Shown in pieces: positions 34,159-44,300 of a stretch of DNA of 64,000 nt. Source of the stretch: Panagrolaimus kolymaensis. Lineage: Eukaryota; Nematoda; Chromadorea; Rhabditida; Panagrolaimidae. The stretch spans positions 3,224,001-3,288,000 of the forward strand of contig JAJQJQ010000022.1 in the NCBI GenBank assembly GCA_028622995.1, written 5' to 3'. The translations under genes were made by a program, and so were the position numbers. The notes beneath the pieces are model-generated. The model saw nothing but the letters and a program-made list of their open reading frames with translations. It was not told the DNA's origin and searched no databases. The number at the start of each line of letters is the position of its first letter. The stretch's first letter is position 1.

Positions 34159-37100
34159 ATGCTCATTTTTTTGCTTTTGTTTTCACTTTTTACAACGGCT
34201 GCATTATCATCATCAACTGTGGAAGAAAAAGCTGAAGGATTTTTTGATTCATCAACACATACAAATAATTGGGCTGTTCTTGTTTGTACGTCAAGGTTTT
34301 GGTTTAATTATCGACATGTTGCAAATACACTTTCATTTTATCGCTCAGTTAAAAGGCTTGGAGTTCCTGATAGGTATGATTTAAATTTTGAAAAATTGAA
34401 ATTAACGAATATCTTTATTTTAGCAATATAATTTTAATGTTAGCTGACAATATTCCATGCAATGCTCGAAATCCACATCCTGGTACGTTACAATTTTATT
34501 AATACTCAAAAAATAATGAAACAAATATTAACGAGTATATTCGGTTGTTGTTGATTCAGAATAAGAATAATCTTGAGTTCGAATTACTTGATATTCTGTT
34601 TCTTCCACATATATTTCTTTTACTTTCTTTGCTTCAACAGTTGAATCAATACAACAAAGTTCAACAACTTTTATTGGCGGAGCTTGAATTAATTGTTTTA
34701 TCTAAAATAAAAGTTTCATGAGGTTTGTAAAAAAATTAGATAATAATTTACTTGAACAGGTGCTTGAGGCATTACACTTAAGACGCTTGTTAATCTTCCT
34801 TTTCTTCGTTCACCACTGATTTTCATTATTCGTTGTTTTTGAGTTCGTGCAATTGTTGTTGGAACAGCTGAATGTTTACCATAAGCAACTTCGAACTTGA
34901 TTGTATGCCATATTTGGTCAAATATATCAGCTTTTTGAATCTTTGGTGGTTTTAAGAGCAATTCAGCAACTGATTTTTGGTTTGATAATTTAAGAGGCTA
35001 AAAATGTATTATAAGATTAATTAGGTTTTAGAGTTCATAGATATTTAGTTGAAAAATATAAAAAAAATCATTAAAGCTTCAAATCTTCCGTTTACAAATG
35101 AACAAACTGACCTCAATTTTTTGCGCTGCTGGGCTACATTCATATTGAACATCATAAATAGGCGATGAGATAATATGAATTCGAAGAGCACGATGTTTTC
35201 TTGATGAAAAAATAGGATGAACAATCACTTTGTGAGCTTCAGTTGATGGCGTTAATAAACTTATTCCAATGTTTAACTAAAATTTGTAATTATTTTATTG
35301 TTACATATAATAACTTTTTTACTTACCGGTTGTGAAATCAATTCAACAGCTTTAAAACATTTTTCATCTTGAAGTGGTGGCACTGTAATTTCACTTGCTT
35401 CTAATTTTGGTACAGCTTTGAGAAAAATTGGCAAAATTTTTATCGTTGATGGATCAATAGTTTTTCCACGACATAGTTTTTGAGTTTCTTTTGCTGCATC
35501 TTCTTGAGCTTCGATTTCAGATCCTGTTGAAAGTTGAATTGGTTGAGGACGTCCAATAAAAGTTTGAGTTGTTTCAATTCTTTTATGCAAAGAATTTGTT
35601 CGAGTTATTTTCATACGATTTGGATGCATTTTTGATGAAACTAAAAAATTAACAAATAAAAAACCTAAGAACGTTTCATTAATAATAATAAATTATTCTA
35701 ATTTTTTTATTTTCAGGCGAAGTATATAACTTTCCAAGTTTTCGTGAAAATCTGTATGGTTTGGATGTTGAAGTGGATTATCGTGGTTATGAAGTCAGCG
35801 TTGAGAATTTCATTCGAGTTCTTACTGGAAGAATTGAAGAAGGTACACCAAGAAATAAAAGGCTTCTAAGTGATCATCAATCGAATATTTTAATATATAT
35901 GAGTGGACATGGCGGTGATGGATTTCTAAAATTTCAAGATCATACTGAACTCACTTCAACCGATGTTGCTGAAGCTATTGAAACTATGGCTCAAAATAGA
36001 CGGTAAGGATTTTTTAAACAGAAGATGTTTATTACACTTACATACCATAATTTATCATATTTTTAGGTACAACGAAATTCTCTTTATAGTCGATTCCTGC
36101 CAATCTGCATCAATGTATTCTCACGGCGGTATAGCTTCAATGAAAAAGTGAAGTTCAAATGGAAATGAAAAATTTGGTCGTTGGTGGTCGAATTGCCAAA
36201 AACCAAAGGAAAAGCTATTTTTTTAGTAAAAAATGTCTGTTTTTTTGCATATTTAATTATAATTCTCTACGGATATTCAGTTGAAAAATATTGAAACTCT
36301 CACAGAATATGTAATCGAATATTGCGGATAAGATCGTGAAGATAGATTTTCATAAAAAAATCAATGAGCCGAAATCCTAGCGTAAGAGTTTTGAGCATTT
36401 TGGTCATTTTTACGTTAGAAAAAGTGATTTTTTTTGGAACTTTTTCAGAAACAATTATGGCTAAATTCATTAAGTTGCTTTAATTTTATTCTGTGACATT
36501 GAAAATCTATAATCTTATCTTGCCTACAAATTGGTGCAATCAGTTTTTCCGAAGACAATCTTTTTCCGAAAATCCTTACGTAAGAGTTTTTGGAATGCAT
36601 GGAAACATAGCTTCTGCTTTGAAAAAAAGCAAGAAATTGTGATATTTTTTATTTATTTTTTAACCAAAATACATATTTAAAATAATAAAAACATTTTTTT
36701 CCATTTTTATGTGCACTTTTCTATAATATATGTATATAAAAAAATAAATCAATAACAATTTAATGTAAAAAATATTCAAAATTTCAATCGAAAAAGTAAA
36801 ATGAAACATTTTTTTCAACACCAAATATTGAATTTTTAAATAGAAAATCTAGGATGCCATTCTTTTCTTTTGAGCTAATTCCTACTTTTTTGATAACATT
36901 AGTATCCCTGTTTACTTCAACAAAAATAGGAGCAACCTAAATATAATTTAATAATCGATTAAATAATTATTTTAAAAAATTACCAATGCTGGGCTTTTAT
37001 ATAGGCAAGCAGAAAGAATCTTTTCAATACTCAACCGCGATTTTCCATTTTCTTGCATAACTACACAAAGGATAAAAGGATTGTTTAAGGTAAGTTTTTT

Positions 37101-38685
37101 TGCTTCTATTAATTCTAGCAAGGCATCGAGGTTATTGGGAATAACAAATTCATTATCGTTGTCGATCTAAATGTTTCAACAATTATGAAAATATATGAAT
37201 TATTAATAAATATACTTTTACTGATAAAGAAGAAAGAAAAGCTTACTTTAAAAATATTTTCTTGTATAAATTTCTTCCAATCTTTGCACTTTTTAATTTT
37301 AAATTGAAAAGTGTTATCTTCAAGGCTTAATTTTTCTTTCCAATAATTAAATGAAAGAGTAATCATTTTGTAATCACCATCTGATTTACTAATACTTTCG
37401 GTAGCATCCATTTTACTAAAAATATAATTATGTGCAAAAAATTATAAAAAAATGTTTAGCAATCAAAAATTCGCAATTTAATAAGTCGATTATGTTTGGA
37501 ATATAAATATTAAAAAAAACTCAAAGTAAATCAGTTATATATAAATATCAGTAAAATAAACAAAAAATATAAAAAGGAAAATGTTTCCCGCGCTTGTAAG
37601 TTCGCATCATATTTACAATCAAAGATGTAAACAATGAAGACAAAATACGATTTTTTTGGCGCGCGGTTTTTTTAATATTGATTGAATAAAATGTTTTTAT
37701 TATTTTAAATATGTATTTTGGTTAAAAAATAAATAAAAAATATCACAATTTCTTGCTTTTTTTCAAAGCAGAAGCTATGTTTCCATGCATTCCAAAAACT
37801 CTTACGTAAGGATTTTCGGAAAAAGATTGTCTTCGGAAAAACTGATTGCACCAATTTGTAGGCAAGATAAGATTATAGATTTTCAATGTCACAGAATAAA
37901 ATTAAAGCAACTTAATGAATTTAGCCATAATTGTTTCTGAAAAAGTTCCAAAAAAAATCACTTTTTCTAACGTAAAAATGACCAAAATGCTCAAAACTCT
38001 TACGCTAGGATTTCGGCTCATTGATTTTTTTATGAAAATCTATCTTCACGATCTTATCCGCAATATTCGATTACATATTCTGTGAGAGTTTCAATATTTT
38101 TCAACTGAATATCCGTAGAGAATTATAATTAAATATGCAAAAAAACAGACATTTTTTACTAAAAAAATAGCTTTTCCTTTGGTTTTTGGCAATTCGACCA
38201 CCAACGACCAAATTTTTCATTTCCATTTGAACTTCACTTTTATACCGCCGTGTTCTGAAATTACGAGCCCGAATGTTATCTCAACAGCTTCAGCTCTTGT
38301 TGGAGAAGATTCTCTTTCGTATAAACGTGATGAAGATATTGGAGTTTATGTTATTGATCGCTATGCTTATTTCGCTCATCGTTTTCTCGAAGATAACCTG
38401 GTTGGGTCTAACCCACTTCAAGCAAATGTTTCGTTGACTCAATTCTTAAATTCATGCTCAAAAGATGATTGCCTTTCAACTGTTGGAATTAGCACAGATA
38501 ATTACCGCCGACCTACTGATACCGTGCGAGCGGCTGATTTTTTTGGTGCAAGAAAATATCAAAAAGATCTAAAACAAGAATTCAAAATTTCTGAAGAATG
38601 GAATCAAATTCCAACGAATTTAAGAGAAAGTAAAGAGAAATGGTTAAATGTTTTGAAAGATACTGGATTTGAATCACTTTTTTAA
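34159..38685 (+). CDS. PIGK: GPI-anchor transamidase catalytic subunit PIG-K, split by an inserted element
   Basis: Exons 34159-34373, 34424-34482, 35717-36002, 36067-36121 and 38257-38685 join to 347 residues with the element and one copy of its 4-bp duplication left out. There is an N-terminal signal peptide. The C13 caspase-fold landmarks are complete: [18 protein letters not shown], the His in [12 protein letters not shown] and the Cys in [11 protein letters not shown], then [20 protein letters not shown]. The enzyme works in the ER, cleaving the GPI signal and forming the Cys-acyl intermediate. A 2131-bp element (36122-38252) lies in the exon after ATGTATTCT. Read straight through, the frame meets TGA at 36149-36151. 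An in-frame splice (donor after 36128, acceptor before 38171) is possible and would add 31 residues. So the gene may be broken, allelic, or rescued by splicing. The C. elegans counterpart is hpo-4. Confidence 0.88.
34528..35629 (-). CDS. unknown protein nested in a PIG-K intron
   Basis: Four exons (35629-35327, 35276-35112, 34997-34752, 34701-34528) join to 295 residues, all with good GT/AG sites and in phase, so the model is firm although the family is not recognised. It lies wholly inside the 1.2-kb intron of PIG-K, on the opposite strand. A TTTTTTAG site lies 14 nt before the ATG, as expected of an SL trans-splice acceptor. The protein is basic with Lys/Arg-rich N-terminal part, no signal peptide or TM segment, and a Thr/Tyr/Ser-rich C-terminus ([12 protein letters not shown]). 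Part of it ([20 protein letters not shown]) looks beta-rich. No function can be given. Confidence 0.75.
36122..36697 (+). repeat. left terminal inverted repeat (576 bp)
   Basis: Matches the reverse complement of 37688-38252 throughout, as far as I can compare by eye, apart from an 11-bp insertion (GCTTCAATGAA) beginning near 36134. It includes a potential donor GTATAG at 36129. Confidence 0.92.
36784..37411 (-). CDS. gene of unknown function carried inside the element
   Basis: Three exons (37411-37247, 37166-36984, 36936-36784) join in phase to 166 residues starting [20 protein letters not shown] and ending VSFYFFD. The splice sites are normal (GTAAGC/TTTAG, GTAATT/TTTAG). It lies between the two long TIRs, so it would move with the element. 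It has no DDE/DDD motif, zinc finger or other transposase sign, no signal peptide and no TM segment; it is Lys-rich and looks alpha/beta. I do not recognise it. It could be an accessory transposon protein or a captured host gene. Confidence 0.7.
37650..37665. promoter_or_regulatory. E2F-like site upstream of the element's gene
   Basis: TTTTTTTGGCGCGCGG at 37651-37666 contains TTTGGCGC, the E2F consensus, about 240 bp upstream of the start codon at 37411 and inside the element but outside the TIRs. GC-rich strings are rare here. A regulatory role is inferred only from the motif. Confidence 0.35.
37688..38252 (-). repeat. right terminal inverted repeat (565 bp)
   Basis: Reverse complement of the left arm. 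The possible rescue acceptor (AAAAAAATAG before 38171) lies in it, and bases 38171-38252 are open in the PIG-K frame, so splicing there would make this part of the repeat coding. Confidence 0.92.
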
Positions 38686-38838
38686 ATCGCAATATTTTTA
38701 CGGGTTATGTTTATATATAATAAATAATTTGTAATAAAGATTTTTGTTTGTAATTTTTTTAAATGGTGCCAATACCATTTGTTATTTCTCCTTTACCTTT
38801 ATCTAAAGCTTCCTTTATTTAATGGATTCTTGTTAAAG

Positions 38839-41354
38839 ATGGCGGGGCTCAATGCTTTTGCGAATTTTGGAGCTTCTAGTGGATCTTCAGCAGGTTCACC
38901 CGGCCCATCATCAGGTTCATCGCAAGCTCATTCTATGTTTAAAACACTTCGCCGTTTGCATGGTCATAACCTTGAAAATCAAGGCCTAAATGATCTTACG
39001 GAAGCTTTTCAAAGTTTTATTACGCGAGCTAAATTCTTCAGTATTGGCAGATTACGGTATGCAATGTTTTTACTTCTTCGTTCGAATTAATTATTTATCA
39101 TATTTAGTCGAACTTGGTCACATTCAGCCGTTGAATTTATGAAATATCGTCGATTACTTCCTATGTTGGTAGCAGATGAGCATAATCCAGGTAGTGTATT
39201 CGACGATTTTGATGCTGCACATCCTCCTTCATTTTCTGCTAGAACAACAAAGAATTCTAAAAATGAAGGAAAAAAAGTTACCGTTACAAATATTTCACCA
39301 CGCGTTACATCAGCACAGCTTCAATCATTCTTCAGAAAATTTGGAAAAGTATCAGTTTGTAAAATTCCAACAGAAGACCGAAAACAATCTAATTATTCAA
39401 CATTACCCAAAAAATCATTAACTCGATCCCAAATTGCTCATGTTACATTTGCTAAAGAAGAAGGAGCTTTAGCTGTTTTATCAGCTCCACCAGAAGAACT
39501 TACATTTTATGGGCAACAAATGGCCATACAACCTTATATTTCACTGAATCGTCGACGAACGATTTCTGTTAATCAAGAAGCAACCAATGCGTTTGTTGGA
39601 CCTGCTCAATCTGAAGATGGAATTTCACGATCATCATCAGTTTTAAGTGTTTCATCCAGTTCCACTGTTAGCTCTGCCATTGTATCAATAATACAATTAG
39701 ATGAATTTCCAAACAAAGTTTTGGAAAGAATATTTTCATTTTGTACTGTTATTGACAGAATACGGCTTGAAAGAGTATCAAAAAAAATTCTTGAAGCTTC
39801 AATTTCTTCTTGGAAACAAACTACTTCAAGGCTTTCATTTTCAAATGAACCTTCGCTTTCTCGACATTTTAATTCTTCAAACCCATTGAAAAATAGCTCA
39901 CTTAAATCCATTTTTGTTCGAAGTGGAGTTTATCTTCAAAGCCTCGACATTAGCGATATCATAAATGTTTTAAGTGATAAAGCGGTTGAAGACATCGCCC
40001 ATTATTGTCAAAATCTAGAAGAGCTTGATATTTCTGGTGTTCATGCTTCCACAACAGCTTTACAAAGTTTAAGTGAAAATTTATCTCATCTTAAAAAGCT
40101 TTCATATCGAGATATGCGTTCAACAAATGAAAAATCTTTTTGGTATTTATTTAAAAATTGTGGCATTAATTTAATTTCTGTGGATTTACGTGGTTGTACA
40201 CGATTCAAAGGTCGATGCTTTAAACTATGTGGAATGTCTTTGGAAGAAATCCTTCTTGATGGTTGCTCAAAATTGGATGATGAAACTATCGATGATATTT
40301 GTTTAAAATCAGCTAATGTTAAAATTTTAAGACTCAATGGTTGCGGACATATAAGTTCTTCTGCTATTAGCACAATTGCTAGGCATTTATGTGATTTGAA
40401 AGAATTTTCACTTGGCGGTGATCGATTTATTAAACTCACCACAGATGGATTAATTCCTGTTCTTCGAATAAACACAATTCAAAAAATTGAGTAAGCATTA
40501 TTATTTATCTTTCAGGATTATTGCATTCGTTCATTTTATAACTTTTTGTTTTTATCCTACATGTTTTAGATTTGATCACAATCCATTGGTTACAGATGAA
40601 TTAATAATAAAATTGGTTGAAAGTTTACCACATCTTCAAAAACTCTCTATTGCTTTTGCTGGTACTGATGCATCATTAACTGAAGCTTCACTTTTCCATA
40701 TTTCAAAACTTAAAAATATTAAAGAACTCGATCTAAGCGGAATTGCAGCAATAAATAACAATCTTTTCAAATCCATTATTTCGGGTTGTCCTCAATTGAG
40801 AGAAATAATTTTAAGAAATTGTATTTATCTAGGAGATAATGGAATTGAAGAACTTAAAAATTTGAAGCATCTAAGGCATGTCGATTTAAGCAGTTGCATT
40901 TTGGTCACAGCATCACCAATTCAAGCTTTGGTTAAATTTTTTAAAGCTGATCCCAAGCTCGAATCCATTACTCTTATTATTGGTGGTACTGTGTGTGAGC
41001 CATCACAAATTAGATTACGTGACACTCGAGTTGTTCTCGATTTCAATGATTATAGTGCAACAAGCTTAGCTGCATTTAGACAAATTATTGGATCCAAAGG
41101 TTTACTATGACAATCTTTTAATATTGTTTTACACAGTTACCTTTTCAGAAAACTCTGCTGAAAGAGGAGATTCTGAAGGCTTTTCGGATGATGATGGCTT
41201 TCAAATTTTGGATAATCATCGCTCATTTATTGTTGATGCTTTGAATGCTGAAGATGATTTTCCATTGGATCAAGATGAAAAAACCATTCGCGAATGGGCT
41301 GCTAAAGAAGCGGCTGAACTAGGTTTAACCCCTGCTTCAAATTCATCTTCGTAA
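38839..41354 (+). CDS. RRM plus F-box plus leucine-rich-repeat protein
   Basis: Four exons (38839-39056, 39108-40490, 40570-41099, 41149-41354) join to 778 residues. After a Gly/Ser-rich N-terminus there is an RRM-like domain (about residues 125-215: KKVTVTNISPRVTSAQLQSF, FGKVSVCKI, IAHVTFAKEEGALAVL). An F-box (about 265-305: IIQLDEFPNKVLERIFSFC) follows, then a long series of LRRs of FBXL type (LEELDISGVH, LISVDLRGCTRFKGRC, LEEILLDGCSKLDDETI, VKILRLNGCGHISSSAI, LREIILRNCIYLGDNGI, LRHVDLSSCILVT) and an acidic tail. F-box/LRR proteins choose substrates for SCF ubiquitin ligases. The added RRM suggests RNA-linked targeting, which is inference. The start ATG follows AAAG and is the first in frame. 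Confidence 0.88.
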
Positions 41355-44300
41355 TTAAATTTATGCTTTTTAAAATGTATTTCGTGCAGATGCTTTTTTT
41401 TGTAAATGAATTGTAATTTTTCCTATAATATTTCTTTTCATTTAGTTATTTAGAGTTTACGGTAGAAACGTTATTAAGTAATGAGTGAAATAAAGTTTCT
41501 TTAAAAAAAATTAATTCGAAGAGAATGACCCACAGCTTTATAATGAAAATTTCTCTTATTTTTTCCATAAATTTAGTTTAATTTTTTTCAAATAACTTTT
41601 TTTTATCCACTCTTTCTTTGTTTCTTTCTTATAGAGGTTTGGCATAAACTCAATTAGGATAAAAATAAAATGAACTGCATTTAAAACGACTTTTCTTTAG
41701 CTTCTGTTGGCTGCATTTTCACCAATAACAGCCTCCTTGCATTAGCTTTACATAATTTGTGAAAGGTTTTTTTGTGAGTTGCGCGAGAAAACGCGCAAAC
41801 AACAGGCGCCCTTCTTCTTTCCGTTACATCCTTACACCAAAAACTCTTTTTTTTTATAAAGAAAATGAATTGAATTATTCTTCTCACTTTTCTTTTTCTT
41901 TCCTTTGGCTTTTATTTTACCCAAATTTTAGCTTCTGGATGGAAAAACATCGTTTCCGGTGTGAATGTATGAATGAGGGTGGATGAAAATGGCAGAAAGA
42001 AACTCAATTAAAGAAAGACAATTTTTTTTGGACCTAAAAGAAGCTTAAAAGTAAACCTTTACATTATTTTACTTTTAAAAACTCTTTCTTCCCTTCAAGG
42101 CAGCAAACTTGCGCATCATTGCCATCTTCAAAAAGGCAAAAGCGAGAAAGATGAGATAATGTTTGCTTTTTTTTTTTTTGAAAAAGCAGATGAATTCATT
42201 TAGTAAAAAGTTCCCAGGATGCTTTTGTTTTAAAACTTAAATGAAGGCAATCAAATAGAGGAGAAGGGAATTTTTATTTTTGTAATTTAAGATTGGCGCG
42301 AGAGGTCAACGTCTGGTACAACTGTTGTTTTTCTGGCCACCAGAGGTTCCTTTAAAGCAAATGTTTAAAGCCATTCCTTTTCTGCTAAATGACATAATCA
42401 TAAAAAAAGAAGTGCCATTTTCTAATGTTTTTATGAGTTTTGCACTCTTTTTCTCTCTCTATTTCCTACAACCAGGTGCCATTTGCCATTGGTTAATAAA
42501 TTTTTTTCTTATTTGTTAGTGGTGGTCATTTTCAAATAAAAATGAGTACCTCATTTTTGTATTTCCTCTTTTTCTGTGTTCTCATTTCTCAGATTTTTTC
42601 ATGAGGCTGTTAGTTATTTATTTTGCTTGTCGATCTCATTAACACCACTGCGCGCATTTTTCATGTAATATCCTTCTCCTCATCCTTTTTTTCCTTTCTC
42701 GCGCATAGACACACCGGAAACAGAGAGAAGTAATCGTTTATGAATTAAAATTTTATGCGGTTTTGAATCTCGCCTGTTCTCAAAACAAAACATGTCCTTG
42801 CAAATTTATTTATGAATGTCAGATTTAAAAACAAAATATTATATTTGTTTCAATCAGCATTTTAGTTTTTGTTTAGGATGTCATAAAATGGGTACTATTG
42901 GGTTTTACAAATTGCTTTTAATAATTTTTAAGTCGCAAAAGATGTGATATAATATAGTTACTTATTATGTAAAAGCAACTGTTGACTAAACCCTTTCTTT
43001 GATGATCCGATCTTTAAATTTTTGCTAAAAACATTTTAATGTCAAGGAACTAAATTTTTACATATTTTTTTTCATACATTCTTTTACCTCCTTCCTTCCT
43101 CTCGCTCCCATCCATTCATATTATTTCAAGCTTTTTGTCACATATTTAATATATTTGGATGTGACTGGTACATACTTGTTTACTTCAAACTTCTTTTTAT
43201 CTTTTCATATGATCATACTTCTTTACCTTTCCGCATGTTTGAAATGAAAGACTACGTTTACGTCATACAAAAAATGACTAAATGAGTTAATTTGTAAGTT
43301 GCCCAGATATCCTTCACCTTTTTTCTTTTTCTTTTTGATTACCCAAAAGCAACAACTGACCCTCCTCTCTTTTCCAAATCTTTGCTTACTTCAATTTATT
43401 ATTATTGAAAAAAATATTCACAAAAAAAGAGAAATAATATAAGATTGAGTGCAGCATTGTGATTTGTTGTTTGCAATCTTCCCTTCCACTTCCATCGAGG
43501 TCCATCATCGAAGTCTGATAAATGCCAAATGTGTGAGCGGCGGAAAAGCAAAAATTCTAAAATTTGCCAATGATCGATAGCATCGTCGTATTTTTGTGCT
43601 TTGCTTTCACTTATTTTACTTCTTTTTTTGCTCTTTTTTACAAATTATTTAACTCATTTTTATTTTGAATTTAAAAAAACTCTGGAATTTGGTTGTACTC
43701 TGGTGTGTGTTTCTTCTATTTCAAAAAATAACTCTTAGCTTTTGCTACATACCTAAAATTTATTAGTTTGATGCAATTTACGAAAAATAGAAAGAAAATG
43801 TGTTTTATTTCAAATAATTGACTAAAAGTCTATTTTAAAATTGACCAATGTAAACAATAAATAAAAATAACGGCTGTTTAGTTGGCAAATTATTTTGAAA
43901 TCGGTTGATTTTTAAGCTTCAAAGAAATGAGGATAAAAGGAAGTCGAGTTTTGTTGTTTTGGATAACTTTCCGGTCAGTTTTGTTTTGATCTTTTTGATA
44001 AGGCTTTCGGATTTATGAAACTTTAAAATTAAAATTTTTTTAGTCAAGTTATTTTTTACCTCGACTCCGATTAAACTGTGTGTTTTTTTCTTCAGGTTCT
44101 TAAAAAACCTGATACTTTATGAGCCTTTATTTTTTGTAAAAAAAAAAAAAAGCCAAAACGTCCTCGAAATTATGCAAACTACTTTTTTCTTTAAAAAAAA
44201 AAAGCGTTTAATCTTTTCTTTATTTGCCGAAAGAAAAAATTTATTCAAAAAAACTAGAAACTCATGCTTTTGCAAATGAGTTGACAACTTTCTCTCCCAT

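Larger units (their letters stand above)
36118..38256. mobile_element. 2131-bp DNA transposon-like insertion with long TIRs and TTCT duplication
   Basis: The element runs from CACGGCGGTAT at 36122 to ATACCGCCGTG ending at 38252. The flanking direct repeats are TTCT (36118-36121 and 38253-38256), a 4-bp target duplication. Removing the element and one TTCT restores the expected PIG-K reading ...ASMYSEITSPN. The arms are inverted repeats of 576 and 565 bp that look identical except for one 11-bp indel near the left end. No transposase is present; instead there is a three-exon gene. A 4-bp duplication with 5'-CAC ends recalls the Chapaev branch of CMC transposons; that link is inference. The near-identity of the arms points to recent activity. 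Confidence 0.92.

Noticed and set aside
39606..39911. Minus-strand frames opposite the F-box gene
   Set aside because: Antisense shadows of a well-supported LRR/F-box coding exon.
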